The notes below the pieces were generated by a model, which worked only from the letters and a program-made list of their open reading frames with translations, was not told the DNA's origin and did not search any database. A stretch of 22,987 nucleotides of DNA from DATMYQ01 sp035560935 (GTDB lineage Bacteria > Bacillota > Negativicutes > Sporomusales > Sporomusaceae), in the NCBI GenBank assembly GCA_035560935.1, contig DATMYQ010000027.1, positions 1 through 22,987 of the forward strand, in the 5' to 3' direction. Each line of letters begins with the position of its first letter. Positions within the stretch are counted from its first letter, which is position 1. The translations under genes and the position numbers were made by a program. Positions 13,284 through 21,778 of the stretch are shown here, piece by piece.

Positions 13284-16031
13284 ATGGCGGGAGACAACAA
13301 AGAAGTGCAACGCCCAGATCCGGACGAACTTCTGGAAAAAATTTCGCGGGCGAACCGGGGAAAGTTGACGGTGTTTTTGGGAGCTGCCGCAGGTGTTGGC
13401 AAAACTTATACCATGCTGGAAACTGCGCAGGAACGTCTGGCCGACGGTATTCAGGTAGTCATTGGCTGGATTGAAACCCATGGACGCCAGGAAACAGAAA
13501 AATTGGTGACGGGGTTGCCAAGGTTGCCGGCACGGCTATTGAACTATCGCGAACGGGAAATGACGGAAATGGATGTAGACGCCGTTTTGCGGCTCAAACC
13601 GGAATTGGTGCTGGTGGACGAATTGGCGCATACCAATATTCCCGGATCCCGCCATGTCCGGCGATTTCAGGACGTGGAGGAACTGTTGCAGGCGGGAATT
13701 AACGTATATACCACCGTGAATATACAGCATATCGAAAGTTTAAACGATATCGTGGCGCAAATTACCGGTGTCAGTGTCCGGGAGACGGTGCCAGACTCGG
13801 TACTGGAGCAAGCGGACACGATTCAGCTGATTGACATTCCGCCGGAAGAACTGATTAAACGGTTGAAGGAAGGAAAAGTATATATTCCCGGTCAGGCGGA
13901 ACGGGCGCTGCAGAACTTTTTTCGGCCGGGCAATATCAACGCTTTGCGGGAATTGGCGTTACGCTTTACTGCCCGCCAGGTGGATGAGGAACTTAGCGAT
14001 TACATGCGGGAACACCGGATTGACGGTCCCTGGCCAGCGGCGGGACGAGTGATGGTCTGCGTCAGTGCCAGTCCTTTTTCCACGCAGCTTATCCGGGCTG
14101 CCCGGCGTTTAGCCGATGGCCTGCAGGCGGACTGGCTGGCGGTGTACGTGGAATCCTCCCGAAAAATGACGGAAGCGGAACGAAATCGCGTTGTCCGTAA
14201 TCTGCGGCTGGCGGAAGAGTTGGGTGCTAAAACCCTGACGGTAGTCGGCCCCGATCTGGTCAGTGAAATGCTGGAAGCGGCTCGCAGCCACAATGTGAAC
14301 GCCGTGGTGGTCGGAAAACCAAGACATAGCCGGTGGCGTGACTGGCTGAAAGGATCCGTGGTGGATGATCTCATCCGCAGAAGTGGTGGCATCAATGTTT
14401 ACGTGATCCAGGCCGGCGCGGAGCAGGAAGCGGCGGTACCCGCGAAAACAGAGGCGGTGCGCATGCAGCTTAATTGGCGCTCGTTCTGGGGCGGTGCGGG
14501 AATGAGCGCGTTGGTCACGGCCTTTTGCTGGTTTCTGTCGGAACGTCTGGAAACGGTAAATATCGCCCTGCTTTATCAATTGCCAGTAATTTTCAGCGCT
14601 TTTTGGTGGGGGCGCTGGCCTGCTTATGCTACGGCACTGCTTTGCGTACTTTCTTTTGATTATTTGTTTGTGCCGCCTTTTTTTGAATTCACGGTTGCCG
14701 ATATCCGGTACATCTGGAGCTTTGGTATTTTTATGCTGGTGGCTTTCGTATTGGGGGGACGCACTGAGGCCTTGCGACAGGAAGCAACGGTTGCTCGTTC
14801 CCGCGAGAAAAGCACCCGGGCTCTTTATGAATTTAGCCGCGAAATTGCGGCGGTTATTGATATGGACACGATTGCCCGGGAGTTGGCCCGACGGGCTGCA
14901 GATACCTTGGAGCGGCCGGTGGCGCTGTTACTGCCGGAGTCCGATGGAAGACTGGGGTCGCGGGCGTATTACCTTCCCGGAGCAAACGACGGCGCACCGA
15001 TCATAGCGGATAATCCGCTGGTGGCGGATGCGGGCGAAATGGCAGTGGCGGTCTGGGTTTATGAACATGGCCAGGCAGCCGGACGATCGACCGAAACTCT
15101 GCCGGGATCCAGTAATTTGTACCTGCCGCTGCGCACCCGGGAAAAAGCGGTTGGGGTATTAGGTATTGGCTTGGGAGGAAAATTGGTAACTTCCGAGGAG
15201 CGGCGGCTGATTGATGCCTGGGCGGGATTGGCGGCAATGGCCATGGAAAGAGTCAGTTTGGCGGAAAAGGCCCGGGAAGCGGCGTTGTTGGCTGAATCGG
15301 ACCGGTTGCGCACCGCGCTGTTTAATTCCATTTCTCACGAATTGCGTACGCCATTGGCTTCTATCATCGGTTCTGTCTCGACTTTACTGGAGGGTGAAAC
15401 CGTGTATACGTTGAAAGAGCGGCAGGAATTACTGGAAGCGGTGCAGGAAGGGGCTGCCAGAATGGAACGGGTAGTGTCCAATTTATTGGATACGGCTCGT
15501 CTGGAAAGTGGCATGCTGCAGCTCAAACATGATTGGTGCGATATGGAAGACATCGTCGGTTCGGCTTTGCGGCGGATGGGCGATCATCTGCGGGGGCGAC
15601 GTATCAATACTCAAATGACAGCCGATTTGCCTTTGTTTCGCGGTGATTGCGTGTTGCTGGAGCAAGTACTGATCAATCTTCTGGACAATGCGCTAAAGTA
15701 TTCACCCCAGACCGCAACAGTGGACATTGCCGTAAAATTTACCGGCGATGCCATCCAAACGACGGTGACTGATACTGGCGCCGGTATTCCGGAAGCTGAC
15801 CTGACACAAGTTTTTGATAAGTTTTACCGGGTGCGTCAACCACAAAAATCTGTGAGCGGAACCGGTTTGGGCCTGTCCATTTGCAAAGGCATCGTCGAGG
15901 CTCACGGCGGTTATATATGGGCGGAAAACCGGACAGAGGGGGGCGTAATGCTTTCGTTTACGATACCGGTTGGGACGAATGAGAAACCCAGGCCCTTACC
16001 GGAAAAGGGGGAAGGCTATGACGACGGATAA
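13284..16031 (+). CDS. kdpD: KdpD sensor histidine kinase
   Basis: Full length at 915 residues. In order: the KdpD N-terminal domain with the Walker-A-like GAAAGVGKT (about 33-41) and DELAHTNIPGSRH; a universal-stress-protein-like domain (about 250-370); four closely spaced membrane helices (about 400-500, DUF4118); a GAF-like region; HisKA with His685 in SISHELRTPL; and an HATPase with NLLDNALKYS, DTGAGIP and GTGLGLSI. KdpD senses low K+ or related signals and phosphorylates KdpE; the cytoplasmic N-terminus also tunes output. GGAGG lies 8 nt before the ATG. The stop overlaps kdpE by 14 nt. Domain order and length match the classical enzyme rather than the short KdpD forms. Confidence 0.96.
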   Translation: MAGDNKEVQRPDPDELLEKISRANRGKLTVFLGAAAGVGKTYTMLETAQERLADGIQVVIGWIETHGRQETEKLVTGLPRLPARLLNYREREMTEMDVDAVLRLKPELVLVDELAHTNIPGSRHVRRFQDVEELLQAGINVYTTVNIQHIESLNDIVAQITGVSVRETVPDSVLEQADTIQLIDIPPEELIKRLKEGKVYIPGQAERALQNFFRPGNINALRELALRFTARQVDEELSDYMREHRIDGPWPAAGRVMVCVSASPFSTQLIRAARRLADGLQADWLAVYVESSRKMTEAERNRVVRNLRLAEELGAKTLTVVGPDLVSEMLEAARSHNVNAVVVGKPRHSRWRDWLKGSVVDDLIRRSGGINVYVIQAGAEQEAAVPAKTEAVRMQLNWRSFWGGAGMSALVTAFCWFLSERLETVNIALLYQLPVIFSAFWWGRWPAYATALLCVLSFDYLFVPPFFEFTVADIRYIWSFGIFMLVAFVLGGRTEALRQEATVARSREKSTRALYEFSREIAAVIDMDTIARELARRAADTLERPVALLLPESDGRLGSRAYYLPGANDGAPIIADNPLVADAGEMAVAVWVYEHGQAAGRSTETLPGSSNLYLPLRTREKAVGVLGIGLGGKLVTSEERRLIDAWAGLAAMAMERVSLAEKAREAALLAESDRLRTALFNSISHELRTPLASIIGSVSTLLEGETVYTLKERQELLEAVQEGAARMERVVSNLLDTARLESGMLQLKHDWCDMEDIVGSALRRMGDHLRGRRINTQMTADLPLFRGDCVLLEQVLINLLDNALKYSPQTATVDIAVKFTGDAIQTTVTDTGAGIPEADLTQVFDKFYRVRQPQKSVSGTGLGLSICKGIVEAHGGYIWAENRTEGGVMLSFTIPVGTNEKPRPLPEKGEGYDDG

Positions 16032-16713
16032 AGGAATCCAGGTTTTGGTGGTGGATGATGAACCACAGATTCGGAAATTGCTGCGGGTGGCCCTTACTGC
16101 CCATGGTTACAAAATTAGCGAAGCGTCCGACGGACAAGAAGGAATTCATCAGGCGGCGTTGACAAATCCGGAAATGGTGATTGTCGATTTGGGATTACCG
16201 GATATGGATGGCAAAGAAGTGGTCCGGCGGATCCGGGAATGGTCAAGTGTTCCCATTCTGATTTTGTCTGCCCGGGATCAGGAAGAAGAAAAAATCGCAG
16301 CGCTGGACTTGGGGGCGGATGATTATGTGACCAAACCTTTCAGCATCGGCGAATTAATGGCCCGGATGCGGGTTGCGCAAAGACGGCTTGCTGTAAACGA
16401 GGACGGGGAAGCGGTGGTCACCTGTGGGGAGTTGGTGATTGATTTGGCACTGCGCAAGGTGACAGTCAGCGGCCAGGAAGTTCATTTGACACCGACCGAG
16501 TACGACATTATGAAAGTGCTGGCGCAGCATGCCGGACGGGTGCTGACTCACAAACAACTGTTGAAGGCGGTGTGGGGTACGGCTTACAATGAAGATACCC
16601 ATTATATTCGTGTCTACATTGGCCAGCTAAGACGGAAATTGGAGGAAAATCCGGCCAGACCCCGTTACATTGTCACGGAATCAGGCATTGGGTATCGTTT
16701 GCTGGGACGTTAA
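16018..16713 (+). CDS. kdpE: KdpE response regulator
   Basis: A 231-residue OmpR/PhoB-family regulator. The receiver domain has the acidic pair Asp13-Asp14, phospho-acceptor Asp57 (VDLGLPD), Ser84 and Lys106 (TKPF). The C-terminal winged helix contains LTPTEYDIMKVL and HYIRVYIGQLRRKLE. The start at 16018 has GGGGGAAGG just upstream and overlaps kdpD by 14 nt; a longer reading from 15970 has no such support. It should activate kdpFABC in response to KdpD, probably through the repeats at 16782-16830. Confidence 0.95.
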   Translation: MTTDKGIQVLVVDDEPQIRKLLRVALTAHGYKISEASDGQEGIHQAALTNPEMVIVDLGLPDMDGKEVVRRIREWSSVPILILSARDQEEEKIAALDLGADDYVTKPFSIGELMARMRVAQRRLAVNEDGEAVVTCGELVIDLALRKVTVSGQEVHLTPTEYDIMKVLAQHAGRVLTHKQLLKAVWGTAYNEDTHYIRVYIGQLRRKLEENPARPRYIVTESGIGYRLLGR

Positions 16714-16730
16714 TCAATGAATTCGTTATC

Positions 16731-16766
16731 AAAAAGGCGTGGGGAGGAAACTCCCCGCGCCTTTTT
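16731..16766 (+). terminator. Terminator between kdpDE and kdpFABC
   Basis: A 16-bp stem with one T-G pair (16731-16746 with 16751-16766) capped by a GAAA tetraloop ends in TTTTT. The A-run in the left arm makes it likely to work in both directions. Confidence 0.9.
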
Positions 16767-16781
16767 GGTTTAATAAAAATT

Positions 16782-16847
16782 TTTACATTTCCTTTACGCT
16801 GCCGGTCTTTTCTTTTACCCCGTGTTTACCGGCAATAGGAGTACACT
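16782..16847 (+). promoter_or_regulatory. kdpFABC promoter with two pairs of KdpE-like repeats
   Basis: TTTACA/TTTACG at 16782 and 16793, and TTTACC/TTTACC at 16814 and 16825, form two pairs, each with an 11-bp step. The candidate -10, TACACT (16842-16847), starts 11 nt after the last repeat, and there is no good -35. This is the layout of PhoB-family activated promoters, and the T-rich repeats recall the E. coli KdpE site. Confidence 0.6.
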
Positions 16848-16894
16848 GAAGACAGAACCCGGGAGCGGGATGTAAAAGGGAGGCGCCAAGAAAT

Positions 16895-16981
16895 ATGATC
16901 GACTACTGGCTGGGAGGAATCACGGTCTTGCTGTTAACGGTCTATCTGATTTATGTATTATGGAAACCGGAGGAATTTTGA
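16895..16981 (+). CDS. kdpF: KdpF small membrane subunit
   Basis: A 28-residue single-pass membrane peptide: short polar start, a hydrophobic run (ITVLLLTVYLIYVLW) and the typical end KPEEF. KdpF stabilises the KdpABC complex in other bacteria. GGGAGG lies about 15 nt upstream. Its 3' end carries the ribosome-binding site for kdpA (GGAGG, 16969-16973), and the two genes are separated by a single base. Confidence 0.9.
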   Translation: MIDYWLGGITVLLLTVYLIYVLWKPEEF

Positions 16982-16982
16982 G

Positions 16983-18689
16983 ATGATGAGCGATTTTATT
17001 CTGTTTGCTGTCTTTATCGTTGTCCTGCTGCTGGCCGCCTGGCCGCTGGGGCAGTATATGAGCAACGTATTTTCCGGAAAGGAAACTTTGTTTGATCCGG
17101 TTTTCCGGCCGGTGGAGAATTGGATTTACCGGATAGCCGGTGTACAGCCGGCGCAGGAAATGAACTGGCGCCAATATGCCGGAGCGATAGGCTGGTTTTC
17201 ACTGGCCGGATTGCTGGTTTTGCTGGCAGTGCAGAGCTTTCAGGGCTATCTGCCTCTCAATCCGGAAAAACTGCCGGGGATTTCTCCCTGGGATCTGAAT
17301 TTGAATACGGCAGTCAGCTTTTTAACCAATACCAACTGGCAGGCCTATGGCGGTGAAAGCACCATGAGCTATTTTACCCAGATGACGGTGCTTACTGTGC
17401 ACAATTTTCTTTCTGCGGCTACCGGCCTGGCCGTTGCTGTGGCGCTGATCAGAGGGTTAACCCGGCGTAGTGCTGGCTTGATTGGCAATTTTTGGGTAGA
17501 TATGGTGCGCAGCGTGGTTTGGATTTTGTTGCCGCTGTCGCTGGTGTTTTCGCTGGTACTGGTTCAGCAGGGCGTGCTGCAGAATCTGGCGCCGTACATT
17601 ACGATCCAAACGCTGGAGGGAGGGACGCAAACCATGGCCATGGGGCCGGTGGCGTCCCAGGAAGCGATTAAAATGCTGGGAACCAACGGCGGCGGTTTTT
17701 TCAATGCCAATTCCGCCCATCCCTTTGAAAATCCCACGCCGTTGGTCAACTTCCTGCAAGTGTTGAGCATTTTTCTGGTTCCTACGGCGCTGCTGTTTAC
17801 CTTCGGCCATATGGCCGGGGACCGGCGTCAGGGATACAGTGTTCTGGCGGCCATGTTTCTGTTGTTCGGAATCATGCTGGCCGGTACTTATGCCAGCGAG
17901 AGCGGGGGAAACCCGATTCTGGCCGGTGCCGGGATGGCAGAACCCACTGCAATGGAGGGAAAAGAAGTCCGTTTCGGCATTGGCGGATCCGCTTTGTTTG
18001 CCACAGTGACCACCAGTGCTTCCTGTGGTGCTGTCAATTCTATGCATGACAGCTACACCCCGCTGGGCGGACTCTTTCCAATGTTGCAGATGATGCTGGG
18101 AGAGGTGGTGATTGGCGGCGTTGGTGCCGGCTTCTACGGTATGATCAGTCATGTGTTCATTACTGTGTTCATCGTCGGCTTGATGGTCGGTCGCACGCCG
18201 GAGTATCTGGGTAAAAAAATCGAAGCCAGGGAAACCAAGCTGGCAACCATTGCTATTTTACTGCAGGCTGTGACCATTTTGGCACTAAGCGGGGTGGCGG
18301 CGGTGAGTGAAGCGGGAACCAGTGCGTTGGCCAACCCGGGACCCCACGGGCTGAGTGAGATTTTATACGCCTTTTCTTCCGGCGTGGGCAATAACGGCAG
18401 TGCGTTTGGCGGACTGTCGGCCAATTCTCCTTTTTATAATCTGCTGATGACGGTTGCCATGCTTATAGGGCGCTTCGGAGTCATTATACCTCTGCTGGCC
18501 ATTGCCGGCGGTCTGGCCGGGAAAAAAACCGTGCCACCGGGCGCGGGAACCTTTCCCACTACAGACTGGCTGTTTAGTGTGTTATTGGTCGGCGTGGTGC
18601 TGATCATCGGGGCGCTGACATTTCTGCCGGCGCTGGCTCTGGGACCCATCGTCGAACATTTGCTGATGCTGCGGGGTGTCAGTTTTTAG
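16983..18689 (+). CDS. kdpA: KdpA potassium-binding/channel subunit of K+-transporting ATPase
   Basis: A 568-residue polytopic membrane protein, close to the 557 of E. coli. The four filter repeats are visible: TNTNWQAYGGEST, TNGGGFFNANSAHPFENPTP, TTSASCGAVNSMHDS and SGVGNNGSAFGGL. KdpA binds K+ from the outside and passes it through an intersubunit tunnel to KdpB. The start at 16983 is 9 nt after GGAGG; an ATG 3 nt later would also work. A reading from 16953 would overlap kdpF and adds non-KdpA residues. Second gene of kdpFAB-xre-C. Confidence 0.96.
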   Translation: MMSDFILFAVFIVVLLLAAWPLGQYMSNVFSGKETLFDPVFRPVENWIYRIAGVQPAQEMNWRQYAGAIGWFSLAGLLVLLAVQSFQGYLPLNPEKLPGISPWDLNLNTAVSFLTNTNWQAYGGESTMSYFTQMTVLTVHNFLSAATGLAVAVALIRGLTRRSAGLIGNFWVDMVRSVVWILLPLSLVFSLVLVQQGVLQNLAPYITIQTLEGGTQTMAMGPVASQEAIKMLGTNGGGFFNANSAHPFENPTPLVNFLQVLSIFLVPTALLFTFGHMAGDRRQGYSVLAAMFLLFGIMLAGTYASESGGNPILAGAGMAEPTAMEGKEVRFGIGGSALFATVTTSASCGAVNSMHDSYTPLGGLFPMLQMMLGEVVIGGVGAGFYGMISHVFITVFIVGLMVGRTPEYLGKKIEARETKLATIAILLQAVTILALSGVAAVSEAGTSALANPGPHGLSEILYAFSSGVGNNGSAFGGLSANSPFYNLLMTVAMLIGRFGVIIPLLAIAGGLAGKKTVPPGAGTFPTTDWLFSVLLVGVVLIIGALTFLPALALGPIVEHLLMLRGVSF

Positions 18690-18704
18690 AAGGAGTGAAA
18701 AAGT

Positions 18705-20729
18705 ATGAGCGTTCGTAAAAATTTTGACCGGCAAATCCTGATGGAATCCTGCCGAAACGCGGTAGTCAAGCTGGATCCCCGGGTTCAGTGGCGCAACCCG
18801 GTAATGTTTATTGTTTATGTGGGAGCCGTTATTACCACGGGATTTATGATCCGGGAAGGGATCGGCGGTGCGGATCTGGCGTTTACCGCGCAACTGGCAT
18901 TCTGGCTTTGGGGTACCGTGTTTTTTGCCAATCTGGCCGAAGCCATTGCCGAAGGCAGGGGAAAAGCCCAGGCCCAGGCATTGCGCAAAGCCCGTACCTT
19001 AACCAAGGCGAACCGGATTGACGGCCAGGGGATTCAGAGCGTTGACGCGGCAAACTTGCGTAAGGGAGATCTGGTGCTGGTTAGCGCCGGCGAATTCATT
19101 CCCGGCGATGGAGAAATTGTTGAGGGAATAGCATCGGTGGACGAAAGTGCCGTTACCGGAGAATCAGCGCCGGTGATCCGGGAAGCGGGCGGCGACCGGT
19201 CGGCGGTGACCGGCGGCACGCGGGTTTTGTCCGATTGGATAAAGATTAAAATTACCGCCAATCCCGGCGAAACATTCCTGGACAAAATGATTTCCCTGGT
19301 TGAAGGCGCCAGACGGAAAAAAACTCCTAACGAGATTGCGCTGACCATCTTGCTGGTCGGGCTGACTATTATTTTTCTGGCGGCAGTGGCCGCTATTGAG
19401 CCGTTCGCCATATATTCCGGCGCCGCAGTACCGGTCATTTTGCTGATTGCGCTGTTGGTTTGCCTAATTCCTACAACTATTGGCGGTTTGCTCAGTGCCA
19501 TCGGCATTGCCGGTATGGACCGCTTGCTGAAACGGAATGTGTTGGCCATGTCTGGACGGGCGGTGGAAGCGGCCGGTGATGTGAACGTTCTGCTGTTGGA
19601 TAAAACCGGCACCATCACGTTGGGCAATCGGATGGCCGCTGCGTTTATCGCTGCCCCAGGGATCACGGAAGCCCAACTGGCGGATGGAGCCCAACTGGCG
19701 TCGCTGGCGGATGAAACGCCGGAAGGGCGCAGCGTAGTGGTGCTGGCCAAGGAAAGATTCAATTTGCGAGAGCGGGATCTGGCGGACCTGGGGGCGGAAT
19801 TTGTGCCTTTTACCGCTCAGAGCCGGATGAGTGGCGTCAATTTGCGGGCGCAGCAAATCCGGAAGGGGTCCATTGACGCCATTGAACAATATGTCGACCG
19901 GCAGAACGGGCATATCCCCCCGGAAGTCCGCGCGGTTTGCGAGGATATTGCCAAATCCGGCGGGACGCCGCTGATTGTGGCGCAGGACGCGCTGGTGCTG
20001 GGTGTCATTCATCTTAAGGACATTGTCAAGGGCGGCATTAAAGAACGGTTCCGGGATTTGCGGCAGATGGGAATCAAAACGGTAATGGTTACGGGCGACA
20101 ATCCCATGACCGCCGCAGCCATTGCCGCAGAAGCCGGTGTGGATGACTTTTTTGCTCAGGCGACGCCAGAGGCTAAATTACGGCTGATTAGGGAGTATCA
20201 GGAAAAAGGATTGCTGGTGGCAATGACCGGTGACGGTACCAATGATGCACCGGCTCTGGCTCAGGCTGATGTGGGGGTGGCGATGAACAGCGGCACCCAG
20301 GCGGCCAAAGAGGCCGGTAATATGGTGGACCTGGACAGCAATCCCACCAAATTGATCGAAATTGTGGAAATCGGCAAACAACTGCTGATGACCCGGGGCG
20401 CGTTGACCACTTTCAGCGTGGCTAACGATGTGGCCAAATACTTTGCTATCATCCCGGCCATGTTCGCCGCCACTTATCCGGAGTTGGGGACATTTAACGT
20501 CATGGGACTGGCTACGCCGCAAAGCGCTATTTTGAGCGCTGTGATCTTTAACGCGCTGATCATTGTCGCGCTGGTGCCGCTGGCGCTGCGCGGCGTCACT
20601 TACCGGCCGGTGGGAGCCGGCGTAATCCTGAAACGCAATATACTGATCTATGGAGTGGGGGGGCTGGTTGTCCCTTTTATCGGCATTAAACTCATTGACT
20701 GGATTATCGTAGCGCTGGGGTGGGTGTAG
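18705..20729 (+). CDS. kdpB: KdpB P-type ATPase subunit
   Basis: A 674-residue catalytic subunit of the high-affinity K+ pump. Visible motifs: TGESAPV (actuator loop, with the Ser that is an inhibitory phosphorylation site in E. coli), phospho-Asp299 in DKTGT, GDGTNDAPAL, and the KdpB-specific stretch SNPTKLIEIVEIGKQLL. AAGGAG lies 8 nt before the ATG. The stop codon abuts the ATG of an HTH gene with no spacer, which is unusual because kdpC normally follows directly. Confidence 0.96.
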   Translation: MSVRKNFDRQILMESCRNAVVKLDPRVQWRNPVMFIVYVGAVITTGFMIREGIGGADLAFTAQLAFWLWGTVFFANLAEAIAEGRGKAQAQALRKARTLTKANRIDGQGIQSVDAANLRKGDLVLVSAGEFIPGDGEIVEGIASVDESAVTGESAPVIREAGGDRSAVTGGTRVLSDWIKIKITANPGETFLDKMISLVEGARRKKTPNEIALTILLVGLTIIFLAAVAAIEPFAIYSGAAVPVILLIALLVCLIPTTIGGLLSAIGIAGMDRLLKRNVLAMSGRAVEAAGDVNVLLLDKTGTITLGNRMAAAFIAAPGITEAQLADGAQLASLADETPEGRSVVVLAKERFNLRERDLADLGAEFVPFTAQSRMSGVNLRAQQIRKGSIDAIEQYVDRQNGHIPPEVRAVCEDIAKSGGTPLIVAQDALVLGVIHLKDIVKGGIKERFRDLRQMGIKTVMVTGDNPMTAAAIAAEAGVDDFFAQATPEAKLRLIREYQEKGLLVAMTGDGTNDAPALAQADVGVAMNSGTQAAKEAGNMVDLDSNPTKLIEIVEIGKQLLMTRGALTTFSVANDVAKYFAIIPAMFAATYPELGTFNVMGLATPQSAILSAVIFNALIIVALVPLALRGVTYRPVGAGVILKRNILIYGVGGLVVPFIGIKLIDWIIVALGWV

Positions 20730-21080
20730 ATGAACGAGAAGCGTAACACATGGATCCAAACCGGTGATACCATTCGCCTGCTGCGCCTGCAGCATAAACT
20801 GACGGTAGCACAGTTAGCTGAACGTAGCGGCGTTTCTATAGAAGCCATTGATCATTATGAGAATAATGTTTGGCGTCCCGGAGAGGAAATAATGGCACGT
20901 CTGGCGACGGTTTTTGGTATCACGGCGGCGGAATTTGCCAACGGTGTCAGTATCCTTTATGAAGAGGACCAAGATGTATTGTTAGTGAGTCATCTGGGGA
21001 GCAATCGAATCAGGGTTATTGGCCGCATCAAAATGCCAAATCCGATCGATGGTGGATGGGAGGGAAACAAACATGTTTAG
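20730..21080 (+). CDS. XRE-family HTH protein inserted between kdpB and kdpC
   Basis: A 116-residue protein with a Cro/CI-type HTH at about residues 12-66: TIRLLRLQHKLTVAQLAERS, GVSIEAIDHYENNVWRP and MARLATVFGI. The remaining 50 residues (DQDVLLVSHLGSNRIRVIGRIK) look like two short strands and are not recognised. The ATG directly follows the kdpB stop; GGGGTGGG serves as RBS. The 3' end overlaps kdpC by 8 nt, so translation of all three should be coupled. It may be an extra regulator of the kdp promoter, or act on K+ homeostasis genes elsewhere. The reading frame is intact and its overlaps are tight, so it is a settled member of the operon rather than a fresh insertion. Confidence 0.88.
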   Translation: MNEKRNTWIQTGDTIRLLRLQHKLTVAQLAERSGVSIEAIDHYENNVWRPGEEIMARLATVFGITAAEFANGVSILYEEDQDVLLVSHLGSNRIRVIGRIKMPNPIDGGWEGNKHV

Positions 21081-21654
21081 AAAATTTATCGGGGCATTAA
21101 CGATGCTCTTGACGTTAACGATGTTGACCGGATTTGTATACCCGTTGGTTGTCACCGGACTGGCGCAAAGGCTTTTTCGGCAACAAGCCAGTGGTTCGTT
21201 ACTGTACAAAGATGGAATCGTTGTCGGTTCCCGGTTGATCGGACAAAATTTTACCCTGGCCGGCTATTTTCATGGTCGGCCGTCAGCGGCGGGCAGTGAT
21301 GGCTATGACGGCAACAGCTCCGGAGGATCTAACCTGGGACCGACCAACAGGAAATTAGTCGACGCCGTGCGGGAAAGGGTTGCCCAGGTCCGGGAGGAGA
21401 ATCATCTGGATAATCGTGTTGCGGTTCCCGCTGATTTGGTTACCGCGTCCGCCAGCGGTCTGGATCCCGATATTTCAACCGCTGCTGCGTATCTGCAGGT
21501 GGAGCGGGTGGCCCGGGAACGGAGCCTGCCAGCTGCGCTGGTGTACAGCTTGGTTGACAGTCAGCAAAAGGGACGGCAGGGCGGATTTCTCGGTGAACCG
21601 CGCGTCAATGTACTGGAATTGAATTTGGCGCTGGATGGGCTGCAGAAACCATAA
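21073..21654 (+). CDS. kdpC: KdpC subunit of K+-transporting ATPase
   Basis: A 193-residue protein (E. coli 190) with one N-terminal membrane helix (about 7-30, MLLTLTMLTGFVYPLVVTGL) and a periplasmic domain. Family motifs: GSRLIGQNF, YFHGRPSA, ASASGLDPDIS and EPRVNVLELNLAL. KdpC stabilises the complex and influences K+ binding. GGGAGGG precedes the ATG at 21073; the in-frame ATG at 21019 lies inside the HTH gene and gives a non-KdpC leader. It overlaps the HTH gene by 8 nt and is the last gene of the operon. Confidence 0.94.
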   Translation: MFRKFIGALTMLLTLTMLTGFVYPLVVTGLAQRLFRQQASGSLLYKDGIVVGSRLIGQNFTLAGYFHGRPSAAGSDGYDGNSSGGSNLGPTNRKLVDAVRERVAQVREENHLDNRVAVPADLVTASASGLDPDISTAAAYLQVERVARERSLPAALVYSLVDSQQKGRQGGFLGEPRVNVLELNLALDGLQKP

Positions 21655-21686
21655 AATCGATTGCAGACCATGATTTGCACATAAAC

Positions 21687-21729
21687 AAGGCAGGAGTTTT
21701 ATGGTGAAAAGCCATAAAACTCCTGCCTT
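21687..21729. terminator. Bidirectional terminator between kdpC and the acyltransferase gene
   Basis: A perfect 18-bp stem (21687-21704 with 21712-21729) and a 7-nt loop separate two convergent genes. T/A runs sit inside the stem; little T-tract follows, so efficiency is uncertain. Confidence 0.65.
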
Positions 21730-21778
21730 ATACATAGAACAGGCAGCGGCATTCGTCACAGTAGTTAAAGGGACAGAA

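Noticed and set aside
19034..20012. Long - strand frames opposite kdpB
   Set aside because: Shadows of kdpB, with no RBS and no recognisable domains.
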